A stretch of 64,000 nt of DNA from Acidobacteriota bacterium (GTDB taxonomy: Bacteria > Acidobacteriota > Terriglobia > Acidiferrales > UBA7541): positions 1-64,000 of the forward strand of contig JAMCWK010000136.1 of the NCBI GenBank assembly GCA_023481105.1, written 5' to 3'. Both the position numbers and the translations under genes were made by a program. The notes below the pieces were generated by a model. That model was not told where the DNA came from, searched no databases, and saw nothing but the letters and a program-made list of their open reading frames with translations. Position 1 is the stretch's first letter; every line of letters begins with the position of its first letter. Below, piece after piece: positions 32,546 to 42,219 of the stretch.

Positions 32546-32639
32546 TTGCTTTCCTATCGTCATTAGGATGCGCGGTGAATTCCTGGCGATGCCCGAGGCC
32601 CGCTTTGTGCCGGCCGGACACATTGACTCCGAACCAGCG

Positions 32640-32827
32640 GTGCGCTACTTTCGACGTCCCGCTCCCGTGACCTCGGGACGAGGGATGCCGAACCTTTTTT
32701 AACATGAGCAAGGCGCATCGTCTAGTTTCTCACACTTGCCAGCGGAACTGGAATGCCACTTCCGCGGAAGGCCCGTTTCCGGGCACGTGCGCAACCAGTG
32801 CCACGCATCATCTCCAGGAGGACCCGT
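32640..32827 (+). other. structured leader upstream of PLP enzyme gene
   Basis: Several hairpins lie in a row: CGTCCCG/CGGGACG near 32660-32685 followed by a T6 run, GCGGAA-c-TGG-aatg-CCA-c-TTCCGC at 32742-32765, and GCCCG-TTTC-CGGGC at 32771-32784 next to the palindrome GCACGTGC. They precede the ribosome binding site AGGAGGACCCGT. The arrangement could be a regulatory leader for a sulfur amino acid gene, but it does not match a SAM or SAH riboswitch consensus that I know. Confidence 0.35.
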
Positions 32828-33967
32828 ATGGGTTTTGCAACTGACGCGATACACGTTGGGCAGGAGCCGGAGCCAGCCACAGGCGCCATCGTGGCGCCTA
32901 TCTTCCAGACTTCGACGTATGTCCAGGAAGCGCTTGGGAAGAATAAAGGATACGACTATGCCCGGACGGCTCACCCGAACCGTAAGGCTCTGGAGCGTTG
33001 CCTGACCAAGCTGGAGGGCGGACTGACATCCTATGTATTCTCATCAGGCATGGCGGCCATTGACGCCGTGTTCCGCCTGCTGCGGCCGGGCGACCATGTC
33101 ATTGTTTCGCAAGCCGTCTATGGCGGTGTGTTCCGCCTGAGCACCCAGCTTCTGGTGCAGTTCGGCCTGCATTTCGACTACGTGGACACTTCGGACCTCG
33201 GCAAGGTGCAGGCCGCAATCAAGCCCAACACGAAGATGATCTACGCCGAAACCCCTACCAATCCTACGATGATTATCACGGACATTGCTCAGGTATCGCG
33301 GCTGGCGCGCGAGCGCAATATCACTCTGGTGGTGGATAACACCTTCATGAGCCCGTACTTGCAGCTGCCGCTGGCGCTCGGCGCGCACATCGTGGTGCAT
33401 TCCATGACCAAGTACTTGAACGGCCACAGCGACTGCACGGGCGGCGCCGTCATCCTGTCGCGACAGGACGACGCGGACAAAATTTTCTTCATCCAGCGCT
33501 CGGCCGGCTCCGGGCTCGCTCCCATGGACTGCTGGCTGGTGGCACGAGGAATCAAGACATTGGCGGTGCGCATGCAGCAGCACGACAAGAACGGCATGGC
33601 CATCGCCAAATACTTGGAAAAGCACCCTAAGGTGAAGCGTGTGCTCTATCCCGGGCTGACTTCGCACCCGCAGCACGAAGTGGCGAAAAAACAACAAAAA
33701 GGGTTCGGAGCGATGATCTCGTTCGACTTGGGCGATGTCGAGGCCGCGAGGCGCCTGCTGAACAAGGTGCACTTGTGCTCGCTGGCGGAGAGCTTGGGTG
33801 GGGTAGAGACGCTCATCTCGCTACCTGCGCTGATGACCCACGCGTCGGTGCCACCGAACGTGCGCGCGGAGATCGGCATCACCGACGGTCTGGTGCGGAT
33901 TTCGGTTGGCATCGAAGACGTCGAGGACTTGATCGCTGACCTCGACCAGGCACTAGCTGCGGTCTGA
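32828..33967 (+). CDS. PLP-dependent Cys/Met metabolism enzyme (cystathionine gamma-synthase/lyase type)
   Basis: A 379-residue fold-type I enzyme of the Cys/Met family. YDYARTAHPNRKALE (about 39-53) matches the family's YSRxxNPT-like segment, SSGMAAI holds the cofactor phosphate loop, YAETPTNPTM precedes the Asp in VVDNTFMSPYLQ, and HSMTKYLNGHSD carries the Schiff-base Lys (about 198). Late LAESLGGVETLISLP is also typical. It could be cystathionine gamma-synthase, cystathionine gamma-lyase or methionine gamma-lyase; sequence alone does not decide. ATG behind AGGAGGACCCGT is clear. It is preceded by a structured leader. Confidence 0.88.
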   Translation: MGFATDAIHVGQEPEPATGAIVAPIFQTSTYVQEALGKNKGYDYARTAHPNRKALERCLTKLEGGLTSYVFSSGMAAIDAVFRLLRPGDHVIVSQAVYGGVFRLSTQLLVQFGLHFDYVDTSDLGKVQAAIKPNTKMIYAETPTNPTMIITDIAQVSRLARERNITLVVDNTFMSPYLQLPLALGAHIVVHSMTKYLNGHSDCTGGAVILSRQDDADKIFFIQRSAGSGLAPMDCWLVARGIKTLAVRMQQHDKNGMAIAKYLEKHPKVKRVLYPGLTSHPQHEVAKKQQKGFGAMISFDLGDVEAARRLLNKVHLCSLAESLGGVETLISLPALMTHASVPPNVRAEIGITDGLVRISVGIEDVEDLIADLDQALAAV

Positions 33968-33984
33968 GCCACAAGGAGAGAATC

Positions 33985-35472
33985 ATGTCTGAAAGCAAAC
34001 CGGATACCGTTCGCGCAAAGATTGTGGTCGGCTCTGTGATGTTGCTGAGCGCTTGTTTGCTCTTCATGCCGCAGACTACAGGGTTCGCTTCGCCCAGCAC
34101 GCAGGCGAAGCGGGGAATAGACTATGCGCGATTGAACGGCGCCTACCGCTTCGAAAGAGGCGGGTGGATTTACGTCCATCTCGAGGGATCGCCAGCAAAC
34201 ATCGGCTATCAGCATGGCGCCTTGCTGGCCAGTGAGATTGAGGACGCCTTCAAGGCCGTCCGCCTGGACAGCACTCACCGCACCAAGCGCGACTGGAATT
34301 TCTTCCGTGAAACGGCGCGCGACATTCTGTGGCCGCGTATCGACGTTGAGTATCAGCAAGAGCTGAAGGGCATTGTTGAAGGCGCACAGGCCAAAGGCGT
34401 CAAGATGGACATCGACGACCTGGTGGCACTGAACGCATTCGAGGAAGTGCCCGACTACTATGTGCCGTGGCTGAACCGCCAGCAGAAAGTGGCCAACGCG
34501 CCGAAACTGGTGAGTCCCGGCAACTGCAGCGCTTTTGTGGCCACCGGCAGCTACACCAAAGATGGAAAAATTGTGATTGCCCACAACAATTGGACCAGCT
34601 ACTGGTCCGGCGCGCGCTGGCGGATTATTTTTGACATTGTACCCACGCGCGGCCATCGCATGCTGATGGACGGCTACCCCGGCGTCATTACCAGCGACGA
34701 CGACTTCGGCGTGAACGACGCCGGAATGGTCATCACCGAAACGACCATCACGCAGTTCGAGGGCTTCGATCCGAAAGGCAAGCCGGAGTTCGTGCGCTCG
34801 CGCAAGGCCATGCAGTACGCCACCTCCATTGACGAGTACGTGAAGATCATGCTCGACGGAAACAACGGCGGCTACGCCAACGATTGGCTCATCGGCGACC
34901 GCAAGACCGGGGAAATCGCGCAGCTCGAGCTGGGCTTGAAAAATCACAAGCTGTGGCGCTCGAAGGATGGCTACTTCGTTGGCTCCAACTTTGCGAGTGA
35001 CCCAAAGGTGATTCAGGAAGAAACAAAATTCGATCCCAAGAATCCCGGTAGCTCACCCAACGCCCGCCGCGCTCGATGGGAACAACTGATGAAGCAGGCC
35101 AAGGGCAAAATTGACGCGGCGTGGGCCGAAAAGGCGATGGCGGACCATTACGACGTGGTCCTGAAGAAAGAAGAGGCCGACGAGCGCACGCTGTGCGGCC
35201 ACGTGGACTCTTCATCTCGCGGAGTGCCCGAGTGGGAGTGGGGAGCGAACTATCCGGGTGGCGCGGTGCAAGGCAAAGTGATGGACGACGCGATGGCTGC
35301 GGCCATGACACTGCGCGCGCGCATCGGACATCCTTGCGGCGCGGACTTTATTGCCGCGCCGTTCCTCAAGGCGCATCCGGAATATTCCTGGCAGGCGCCC
35401 ATCCTGGGCGACATGAAGGCCGGCCCGTGGACCACGTTTCGCGCCGGGCAGAAATCGCCCGCCGGAAGGTAA
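33985..35472 (+). CDS. exported phospholipase B-like / C45-type Ntn hydrolase
   Basis: A 495-residue protein with an N-terminal signal or anchor (about 14-35). After it, GSPANIGYQHGALLASEIEDA matches the N-terminal block of phospholipase-B-like and acyl-CoA:6-APA acyltransferase-like proteins. GNCSAFVATGSYTKDGKIVIAHNNW (split here over about 172-197) carries the candidate nucleophilic Cys of the Ntn fold. C-terminal GYFVGSNFAS and HVDSSSRGVPEWEWGANYPGG complete it. The start lies behind ACAAGGAGAG. It is 17 bases downstream of the PLP enzyme, so possibly cotranscribed. Substrate unknown. Confidence 0.8.
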   Translation: MSESKPDTVRAKIVVGSVMLLSACLLFMPQTTGFASPSTQAKRGIDYARLNGAYRFERGGWIYVHLEGSPANIGYQHGALLASEIEDAFKAVRLDSTHRTKRDWNFFRETARDILWPRIDVEYQQELKGIVEGAQAKGVKMDIDDLVALNAFEEVPDYYVPWLNRQQKVANAPKLVSPGNCSAFVATGSYTKDGKIVIAHNNWTSYWSGARWRIIFDIVPTRGHRMLMDGYPGVITSDDDFGVNDAGMVITETTITQFEGFDPKGKPEFVRSRKAMQYATSIDEYVKIMLDGNNGGYANDWLIGDRKTGEIAQLELGLKNHKLWRSKDGYFVGSNFASDPKVIQEETKFDPKNPGSSPNARRARWEQLMKQAKGKIDAAWAEKAMADHYDVVLKKEEADERTLCGHVDSSSRGVPEWEWGANYPGGAVQGKVMDDAMAAAMTLRARIGHPCGADFIAAPFLKAHPEYSWQAPILGDMKAGPWTTFRAGQKSPAGR

Positions 35473-35487
35473 CGGCCGCTCGAGTCC

Positions 35488-36408
35488 TTACAACCAGCCT
35501 TTTCGTTTGAAATACCAGAGCATTCCTGCGCCGGCCAGCAGCATGCCGACGGTAGCCCAAATCGCGCCAAGCGGATTGTGCAGCAGCGGCAAATTCTCAA
35601 AATTCATTCCATAGAAACTGGTCACCAGCAAGAACGGCGTGGCAATTGTGGCAAAAATGGTGAGCACCTTCATGATGTCGTTGGTGCGGTTGGCAGTGGC
35701 GGTCAGGTGCACATCGAGGATGCCGGTTAGAATGTCGCGATAGGTGTCCACGAAGTCGAGCGCGCGCACCACATGGTCGTACACATCGCGCAAATACATC
35801 TGCTGCGAGCGGATCCACGGCTCCGGCCGGTTCAGGAGCTGGTTAGAGACTTCGCGCATGGTGGTGCATACGCGGCGGAACTCAATCAGCGCGCGCTTGA
35901 GGCTGAAAATCTCCGCGAGAATTTTGGGCGATGGCCGCGCGTACGCTTGCTCTTCGATCGCATCCATGCGCTCTTCAATCGTGTCCAGCACGGGCATGTA
36001 GCGGCCAACCACGACACGTAGCAGCGCATACAGCAGCCGGGCGGGCTGCGCCATCTTCGGTTCCGCCGCAAATCGTGGCTTCACTTCGGCTGCTGTGCGG
36101 CTCGGGCCATCGTGTACCGTGATTAAAAAATCTTTGCCGACGAAAATGTCGAACTCGCCAAACCGGCAGGAATCCTTTTCACTTTCAAAGTGCAGCGTAT
36201 TGACCACGATGAAGAGATGGCCTTCATACTCTTCAATCTTCGCGCGCGTGCCCGCCGAGCGGCAATCTTCCACCGCCAGTTCATGCAAATGAAATTCCGC
36301 GGCCAGCGCCGTTAGCGCCGGCCCCTTCACATTTTCCACGTGGAACCAGCGAAAGCCGTTGCGTTCGCCGAGCAAATAGCGCGCTATGGCTGGAGGTGTT
36401 TCCGTCAT
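35488..36408 (-). CDS. corA: CorA-family magnesium/cobalt channel
   Basis: A 306-residue pentameric-channel subunit. The soluble N-terminal part contains FIVVNTLHFE and a long coiled helix (LKRALIEFRRVCTTMREV, split over about 168-190). Two C-terminal helices follow, and the first ends in the signature YGMNFENLP (GMN pore motif, about 267-269). It carries Mg(II), and in some members Co(II) or Ni(II), into the cell. It overlaps cutA by ATGA, so the two are translated together. Confidence 0.92.
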   Translation of the reverse strand: MTETPPAIARYLLGERNGFRWFHVENVKGPALTALAAEFHLHELAVEDCRSAGTRAKIEEYEGHLFIVVNTLHFESEKDSCRFGEFDIFVGKDFLITVHDGPSRTAAEVKPRFAAEPKMAQPARLLYALLRVVVGRYMPVLDTIEERMDAIEEQAYARPSPKILAEIFSLKRALIEFRRVCTTMREVSNQLLNRPEPWIRSQQMYLRDVYDHVVRALDFVDTYRDILTGILDVHLTATANRTNDIMKVLTIFATIATPFLLVTSFYGMNFENLPLLHNPLGAIWATVGMLLAGAGMLWYFKRKGWL

Positions 36409-36767
36409 GGGTTGCTCCTGCCCGCACTTTGCCTCGGTCTGCGGGATTCATCGACACATTCGTCCAGCCAGGAAAGATAAGCCTTCGAGCCCGCTGCGAT
36501 TGGCAGGGCTATGAATTCGGGTACTTCGTAGCTGTGCAGGTGCTTCACAAGGGCTCGCAGCGCAGCGAGTTTCTTGCGCGAGGTCTTCATAAGCACCAGC
36601 ACTTCCCTTGCCTGCTCGACTTTGCCTTTCCAGCGGTAAACCGATTCGATCGGCGCGCCCAACACGTTGACGCAGGCAGCGAGACGCGCTTCCACCGCGG
36701 TGCGCGCGATGCGCTTCGCTTGCTTCGTATTCGCACAGGTCACCAGCACGACCACTTTGTCCGTCAC
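36405..36767 (-). CDS. cutA: CutA divalent-ion tolerance protein
   Basis: A 120-residue small alpha/beta protein, normal for CutA1 (about 105-115) with a short Arg/Ser/Pro-rich tail. LVTCANTKQAKRIARTAVEARLAACVNV covers about 8-35 here (shown in part), SVYRWKGKVEQ is the conserved strand-turn, and YEVPEFIALPIAAGSKAYLSWL-type end follows. The family is linked to copper and other divalent ions but its action is not settled. Start is GTG. Its coupling to corA supports a metal-related role. Confidence 0.9.
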   Translation of the reverse strand: MTDKVVVLVTCANTKQAKRIARTAVEARLAACVNVLGAPIESVYRWKGKVEQAREVLVLMKTSRKKLAALRALVKHLHSYEVPEFIALPIAAGSKAYLSWLDECVDESRRPRQSAGRSNP

Positions 36768-36894
36768 CGAGTGTCTCCGGGCGCCCAGCGCGCTTCTTTA
36801 CTCATACTGGTCATGCAACGCCGACTGCTGTGCGCTGGCCTGTGCGCCACGATACAATATGTTCGAGGGCGCCTTGTGCCGTCAATAGCCGGTC

Positions 36895-38331
36895 ATGGCG
36901 GGCAAACCAATCGCGACTCCGACAATTAAGTTCGGCACTTCGGGCTGGCGCGCCATCATCGCCGACCAGTTTACCTTTGCCAACGTGCGCCTCGCCGTGA
37001 CGGCCATCGCCGGGCACGTCCTGAGCAAAAACAAAAAGCCCACACTCATCGTCGGGCACGACCCGCGCTTTTTTTCGGAAGACTTTGCCGCGACTGCAGC
37101 GGCCGTGCTTCGCGCGCACGGCGTGCGCGTGCTGCTGTGCGATCATTCCACTCCGACGCCGGCCATCGCGTACGAAATTCTGCGACGGAAGACCGATGGC
37201 GCGATCAATTTCACGGCCAGCCACAACCCCGCCGAATATCACGGCCTGAAGTTTTCCGGGCCGGATGGCGGGCCTGCGCTGCCGGAAGTCACCAAGGATA
37301 TTGAATCGCGCGTCGCGCAGCTCGCTGGAAAAATGCCGGCGCCGCCTCCGCATGAAGCGCGCGAGTCCAGCGATGGTGTCGAGCGCATCAACCCGCGCGA
37401 GCCGTACCTGGCGCGACTCCTGCAACTCGTCAATTTTGGCGCGCTGCGCAGCGCCAAGCTCCATTTCGTCTGCGACCCACTGCACGGCTGCGGCGCAGGC
37501 TATCTCGACCGTGCTCTGACCGACCAGGGCGTCTCTGCGCGCGCCATTCGCACCAACCGCGATGTGCTCTTCGACGGCACGGGGCCCGATGTCTCCGAAT
37601 CCAATTTGAAGCCGTTGCGAGAAGCCGTGCTTGAACACGGCGCCAGCGCCGGCTTGGCTACCGACGGTGACGCCGATCGCTTCGGCATCATGGACGCCGA
37701 CGGAAGTTTTGTGCAGCCGAATCACATTCTGGCGTTGCTCTACGATTACGTCGTGGAAACGCGCGGCTGGAAGCTGGGCACGGCGCGCAGCGTGGCCACT
37801 ACGCATCTGCTCGACGCCGTGGCGAAGTTTCACGGCCAGCCCGTCTATCAAACGCCGGTGGGGTTCAAGTACGTCGGCGAATTGATCAAGCAGGACAAGA
37901 TCGCGCTGGGCGGCGAAGAGAGCGCGGGCCTGAGTATTCGCGGGCACGTCCCTGAGAAGGACGGCATTCTGGCCTGCCTGCTGGTTGCGGAAATGATTGC
38001 CGTGAGGCGCGCCTCGCTTGCGGAGCAATTGCGCGCACTCTTCAAAAAAGTCGGCGCGGAATTTTGGCCCGTGCGTGTGAATTTGCATTTGCCAGCCGAC
38101 GTGCAGGCGCGGCTGCTCGTTCGTCTGAAGCAGGAATTCAAAGATTTTCTGGGAAGGCGCGTCGCGAAGGAAGACCGCACCGACGGGCTGAAGTTGATTT
38201 TCGAAGACGGCACATGGGTCTTGATGCGGCTCTCCGGCACAGAACCGCTCGTGCGTGTTTACACGGAAGCCGGTTCACGCGACGCCGCCAATGCGTTGGC
38301 CGCTGAGGTACAAAAATGGGTGTACGCGTAA
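36895..38331 (+). CDS. phosphoglucomutase/phosphomannomutase family protein
   Basis: A 478-residue alpha-D-phosphohexomutase. Four-domain family features: KFGTSGWRA (about 12-20), the phosphoserine loop TASHNPAEYHG (about 111-121), the Mg site DGDADRFG (about 261-268), the sugar loop GGEESAGLS (about 340-348) and the C-terminal phosphate-binding RLSGTEPLVRVYTE. It interconverts hexose 1- and 6-phosphates; glucose, mannose or both is undecided. It overlaps ftsB by 16 bases at its 3' end. Confidence 0.92.
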   Translation: MAGKPIATPTIKFGTSGWRAIIADQFTFANVRLAVTAIAGHVLSKNKKPTLIVGHDPRFFSEDFAATAAAVLRAHGVRVLLCDHSTPTPAIAYEILRRKTDGAINFTASHNPAEYHGLKFSGPDGGPALPEVTKDIESRVAQLAGKMPAPPPHEARESSDGVERINPREPYLARLLQLVNFGALRSAKLHFVCDPLHGCGAGYLDRALTDQGVSARAIRTNRDVLFDGTGPDVSESNLKPLREAVLEHGASAGLATDGDADRFGIMDADGSFVQPNHILALLYDYVVETRGWKLGTARSVATTHLLDAVAKFHGQPVYQTPVGFKYVGELIKQDKIALGGEESAGLSIRGHVPEKDGILACLLVAEMIAVRRASLAEQLRALFKKVGAEFWPVRVNLHLPADVQARLLVRLKQEFKDFLGRRVAKEDRTDGLKLIFEDGTWVLMRLSGTEPLVRVYTEAGSRDAANALAAEVQKWVYA

Positions 38332-38672
38332 AACGATCGGCGAAAAGCACGCGCGCCCCGGCACGGAAGTCCGGGCCACAGCAAACTTTTCTTCAGCGCT
38401 GGGGCAGTACCATCTTCGTGCTGCTGCTGATGGCGCTGGTGGCGCACGTGCTCTTTGCGGAGCATGGTTTTCTGGCCATGCGCCGCGCACAGAAAGAAGT
38501 GGAAAAACTGCGGCAGGATATCGCGCAGCTCAATGCGGACAATCAAAAGCTTTCCAACGAAATTCAGGCATTGAAGTCGGACCCGAAGCTGATCGAGAAG
38601 ATTGCGCGTGAAGAAATGGGACTCGCCCGCCCGGGCGAGATGATTTACAAGCTCCCGCCGAAAAAACAGTGA
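38316..38672 (+). CDS. ftsB: FtsB/DivIC-type septum formation initiator
   Basis: A 118-residue bitopic protein with a basic N-terminal tail (KRSAKSTRAPARK), one membrane helix (about 31-48: IFVLLLMALVAHVLFAEHG), a coiled coil (MRRAQKEVEKLRQDIAQLN and on, about 53-90) and the short EKIAREEMGLARPGEMIYKL end typical of DivIC/FtsB. In the FtsQBL complex it links to septal peptidoglycan synthesis. It starts inside the phosphohexomutase gene and is translationally coupled to it. Confidence 0.85.
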   Translation: MGVRVKRSAKSTRAPARKSGPQQTFLQRWGSTIFVLLLMALVAHVLFAEHGFLAMRRAQKEVEKLRQDIAQLNADNQKLSNEIQALKSDPKLIEKIAREEMGLARPGEMIYKLPPKKQ

Positions 38673-38679
38673 CACGGAA

Positions 38680-39798
38680 CTAGCCCTCCTGCGCAGGTCG
38701 CAATGTCCGACGAAGCCAACCGAGGACTTCGGCGCCGCGCCCCTTCATTCGCGTGCGCGCCAGCGAGAGCAGCACCATAGCCACAAAAATTGCCAGCAGG
38801 CCAAGGCTGGCCGTTTGGATGCTCACGTCGCGCTTCGGCAAAATCGAAAATCGCCCGTACACAAATTCGATGTGCACCCAGTAAACCAGCAGCGACGTCT
38901 GGCCGAGCTGGATGATCGGGCTGAAGCCCCATTCGCCCGCGCCCCAGCGGCACCACGCATAGCACGCAAACAAAATCATCAGCAGGATGCCGATGCGCGC
39001 GAGGAAAAAGTTCGGGCTGGTGTGCCAATAGTCGTACACGGCGTAGATTTGCACCGGTGCCGCGTCAAGCCAGCCCGCCACAAAATACAGCGCGGCGCCG
39101 CCTGCACCGAATAGCGTCGCCGTGAGCGCTTCGCGCTGCTTGGCCCAGTCGCTGAACAGCACAAAGCCGACAGCGAGCCCGGCAAACGCGATGGCCGACC
39201 ACGGAAAAATCGGAAAGAGCCACGGCTGCGGGTCGGGATACGTGTGCACGCCGTTGATGTACGACTCGAGCGGCCAGGGCAGCCAGCGTGCCCGCAGTGT
39301 CGTCCACAGCGGCGGCGTCGCCAGTGCAATGGCCACCGCTACAGCCGACGCAGAGATCACCGTCGCGCTGGGCGTACGCGCCACGCGGCACAGCGCACCC
39401 ATAGCCATCATCGAAACGCCCATCATGTTCAGGATGTCCACGCGCAGCAGATCCGTCCACGGCGCCCACGGCAAGCCAAGGATGTATTCCTGCACGCGAA
39501 AGAGCATGGCGATGCCGAAGATTTCCGCGCCGCGCTTGATGGTAGTGCGGGCAATGTCGTTGTCGGATGCGCCGCGCCGCCGCATCTTGTCGGTCACCAG
39601 CGCGAACGACACGCCGGCAAGAAATAAAAACAGCGGCGCGGGAAGCGTCCCGCCAAGCTGCGACCATTTGAAAAATGTGCTCTGACGCGCGGAATTGGAA
39701 AGCCAGGAATCGTAGCAATGCGTCTGAAACATCGCCAGACACGCCAGCCCGCGCATCCAGTCAATGTAGCTGAGCCGCAGTTTCGGTTTTTCAGTCAT
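38680..39798 (-). CDS. HGSNAT-like (DUF1624) membrane acyltransferase-type protein
   Basis: A 372-residue polytopic protein with about ten membrane helices. The N-terminus LSYIDWMRGLACLAMFQTH and the following PLFLFLAGVSFALV match the heparan-alpha-glucosaminide N-acetyltransferase catalytic family (DUF1624), where the His in the first helix region transfers acetyl groups across the membrane. Here the His of FQTHCYD is a candidate. Substrate unknown; it could modify envelope sugars. It converges with ftsB, ending 7 bases after that gene's stop. Confidence 0.8.
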   Translation of the reverse strand: MTEKPKLRLSYIDWMRGLACLAMFQTHCYDSWLSNSARQSTFFKWSQLGGTLPAPLFLFLAGVSFALVTDKMRRRGASDNDIARTTIKRGAEIFGIAMLFRVQEYILGLPWAPWTDLLRVDILNMMGVSMMAMGALCRVARTPSATVISASAVAVAIALATPPLWTTLRARWLPWPLESYINGVHTYPDPQPWLFPIFPWSAIAFAGLAVGFVLFSDWAKQREALTATLFGAGGAALYFVAGWLDAAPVQIYAVYDYWHTSPNFFLARIGILLMILFACYAWCRWGAGEWGFSPIIQLGQTSLLVYWVHIEFVYGRFSILPKRDVSIQTASLGLLAIFVAMVLLSLARTRMKGRGAEVLGWLRRTLRPAQEG

Positions 39799-39840
39799 GC
39801 GCAGGGCTGCATGCTTCGTTCGTGTGCTTGTCCGGAAATT

Positions 39841-40617
39841 TCAGCGCACAACGCCCGTCAGCGGGCTGGACGCGCTCGCGTAGAGTTTCTTCGCGATGCG
39901 CCCTGCCAAGAACGCCTTGCGGCCCGCGGCGACGGCGTCGTGCATGGCTTCCGCCATCAGCACGGCGTCCTGTGCTTCGGCGATGGCCGTGTTCATCAGC
40001 ACGCCGTCGGCGCCCAATTCCATGGCCAGTGCGGCGTCGGACGCGGTACCCACGCCGGCATCCACGATGAGAGGAACTTCCGTGATTCGCTCACGAAGTA
40101 TGCGCAAATTTGTCGCGTTTTGGATGCCCAGGCCGGAGCCAATCGGCGCGGCCAGCGGCATCACTGCCGCGGCACCGGCATCAATCAGGCGGCGTGCGAC
40201 AATCAGGTCGTCGTTCGTGTACGGGAGCACGACGAAACCTTCCTTCACCAGCACGCGCGTCGCTTCAATCAGCGCAGCGGTGTCGGGAAAAAGTGTCTGC
40301 TGGTCGCCGATTACTTCCAGCTTCACCCACTCGCTCAATCCCACTTCCCTTCCCAGCCGCGCCGTGCGAATGGCTTCTTCGGCGGTGAAGCAAGCCGCCG
40401 TGTTAGGCAAAATGAAAAATTTGCTGCGGTCAATGTAGTCGAGCAGCGACTCCTTCGATTTGTCGGTTAGGTTTACGCGTCGCACCGCGACGGTGACCAT
40501 TTCCGAGCCCGACGCGGCGTGCGCACGGGCCATTTCCTGAAAGCTGCGGTATTTTCCGGTGCCCACGATCAGCCGCGAGCGGAACGCGCGGCCATTGATT
40601 ACTAGCTGGTCGTTCAT
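39841..40617 (-). CDS. thiG: thiazole synthase
   Basis: A 258-residue TIM-barrel enzyme that forms the thiazole phosphate ring of thiamine from deoxyxylulose phosphate, a glycine imine and ThiS-thiocarboxylate. Features: [13 protein letters not shown] (about 13-25), [25 protein letters not shown], the Schiff-base Lys in EWVKLEV (about 97) and [28 protein letters not shown] (split over about 185-212). The ATG at 40617 lies behind GGGGAGAGGATTGAG. No thiS or other thiamine gene is adjacent, so it is isolated in this window. Confidence 0.93.
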   Translation of the reverse strand: MNDQLVINGRAFRSRLIVGTGKYRSFQEMARAHAASGSEMVTVAVRRVNLTDKSKESLLDYIDRSKFFILPNTAACFTAEEAIRTARLGREVGLSEWVKLEVIGDQQTLFPDTAALIEATRVLVKEGFVVLPYTNDDLIVARRLIDAGAAAVMPLAAPIGSGLGIQNATNLRILRERITEVPLIVDAGVGTASDAALAMELGADGVLMNTAIAEAQDAVLMAEAMHDAVAAGRKAFLAGRIAKKLYASASSPLTGVVR

Positions 40618-40669
40618 CTCAATCCTCTCCCCAGCGATATTGTAGCGCGGCGGCCGCCAATTTGGCGCG

Positions 40670-40697
40670 TTGACTTGCGCGCGCAGGCTGCTAAGAT
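40670..40697 (+). promoter_or_regulatory. sigma-70-type promoter of M28 peptidase gene
   Basis: TTGACT and TAAGAT are separated by 16 bases. The predicted transcription start is about 40 bases before the GTG start codon. Confidence 0.6.
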
Positions 40698-40741
40698 TTC
40701 GCGCTGCCTTTGAATTTATGCTCTTCGACTTACGAGGAACC

Positions 40742-42175
40742 GTGCTGAAGCAAACGAAAATCATGCGCGCGCTGCTTGCGTTTGCAATCGTGGTCGCCCT
40801 AGCAGGCGCCGGACTGGCCCAGGAAGCGAAATTCACTCTCGCCGAGCAGTACCGCGAAACCGCCGGGAAAATCATCGGCGCGGCGCTGGTGGACAACGCC
40901 GGATGGGACAAGCTCACCTACATGACGACGCAAATCGGCCATCGCCTGAGCGGCTCGCCGCAACTCGAGCGCGCGGTAGCCTGGGCGGCGGACACGATGA
41001 AGGCCGACAAGTTCGACGACGTGCGGCTTCAGCCGGTGAAGGTGCCGCACTGGGTACGCGGGCGTGAGTACGTCAACATCGTGGCGCCGGTTGAGCGCTC
41101 AATTCCCATGCTCGGCTTGGGCGGCAGCATTGCCACGCCGCCCGAAGGTATCACCGCGCCGATCGTCGTCGTTTCCAACTTCGATGAGCTCGAAGCGCTC
41201 GGCCAGGAAAAAGTGTCGGGGAAGATTGTCCTCTTCGACGTGCCGTGGGCTGGCTACGGGCCGACGGTGCGCTACCGCTCGATTGGCGCGGCGCGCGCCG
41301 CCAAGCTGGGCGCGGTTGGTATGCTGCTGCGTTCTGTCACCGGCCGCAGCCTTTACACTCCACACACCGGCGCGATGGACCCCAAGCCCGGCGAGCCCAC
41401 GGTCCCCGCGGCGGCCATCACCGCAGAAGATGCGGCGTGGATGCATCGCATGAGCGACGCGGGCAAAGAAGTCCGCGTCAAGCTCTACATGGAAGCGCAA
41501 ATGCTGCCGGACGCGGACTCCGCCAACGTCATCGCTGAAATCCGTGGCAGCGAAAAGCCGGATGAAATTGTCGTGATGGGCGGGCACTTCGATTCGTGGG
41601 ACGTCGGCCAGGGTGCGCACGACGACGGCGCAAGCTGCATTGCCGCCTGGCAGGCGCTGACGATTCTGAAACAGCTCGGACTCCGGCCGCGGCGCACGCT
41701 GCGCGTCGTGCTCTGGACGAACGAGGAAAATGGCTCGCGAGGCGGCTTGGCCTACCGCGAAGCGCTGGGCACCGATATCGAGAAACACGTTGCTGCGATC
41801 GAGATGGATGGCGGCGCGGAGCGGCCCGTCGGATTCGGCTTCAGCATCAGCGGCGTGGATCCCAACGCAAATGATCCTCGCTACACAGCGGCCATGGCTC
41901 GCTTGCAACAAATCGGAAAATTGCTCGATGGCATCGAGGCCGCCGAGATTACGCGCGGCGGTGGCGGCGCGGACATCGGCCCGCTGATGCGCGATGGCGT
42001 GCCGGGCCTGGCGCTGCGCACCACCGGCGAACATTACTTCGATTGGCACCACACCAACGCGGACACGCTCGACAAAATTGAGCCGGCCAATTTTCGCAAG
42101 GCCATTGCCATGCTGGCGGTGATGGGTTACGTGCTGGCGGACATGCCCGAGCGTCTGGCGGAGCCCGCAAAATAA
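40742..42175 (+). CDS. exported M28-family aminopeptidase/carboxypeptidase
   Basis: A 477-residue zinc peptidase with a signal peptide ([20 protein letters not shown] following a short MLKQTKI lead). A PA-type insert (about 120-250) precedes the catalytic domain, where [19 protein letters not shown] supplies the first His and bridging Asp, [11 protein letters not shown] the catalytic Glu pair, EMDGGAE an Asp, and [10 protein letters not shown] the last His. It resembles carboxypeptidase Q-like proteins. GTG 40742 behind ACGAGGAACC was chosen over ATG 40763. It probably digests exogenous peptides in the periplasm. Confidence 0.88.
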   Translation: MLKQTKIMRALLAFAIVVALAGAGLAQEAKFTLAEQYRETAGKIIGAALVDNAGWDKLTYMTTQIGHRLSGSPQLERAVAWAADTMKADKFDDVRLQPVKVPHWVRGREYVNIVAPVERSIPMLGLGGSIATPPEGITAPIVVVSNFDELEALGQEKVSGKIVLFDVPWAGYGPTVRYRSIGAARAAKLGAVGMLLRSVTGRSLYTPHTGAMDPKPGEPTVPAAAITAEDAAWMHRMSDAGKEVRVKLYMEAQMLPDADSANVIAEIRGSEKPDEIVVMGGHFDSWDVGQGAHDDGASCIAAWQALTILKQLGLRPRRTLRVVLWTNEENGSRGGLAYREALGTDIEKHVAAIEMDGGAERPVGFGFSISGVDPNANDPRYTAAMARLQQIGKLLDGIEAAEITRGGGGADIGPLMRDGVPGLALRTTGEHYFDWHHTNADTLDKIEPANFRKAIAMLAVMGYVLADMPERLAEPAK

Positions 42176-42219
42176 GCGCGTCGCAACGGCGCGCTCAAAT
42201 CCAAAGCACCAATCTGCAT

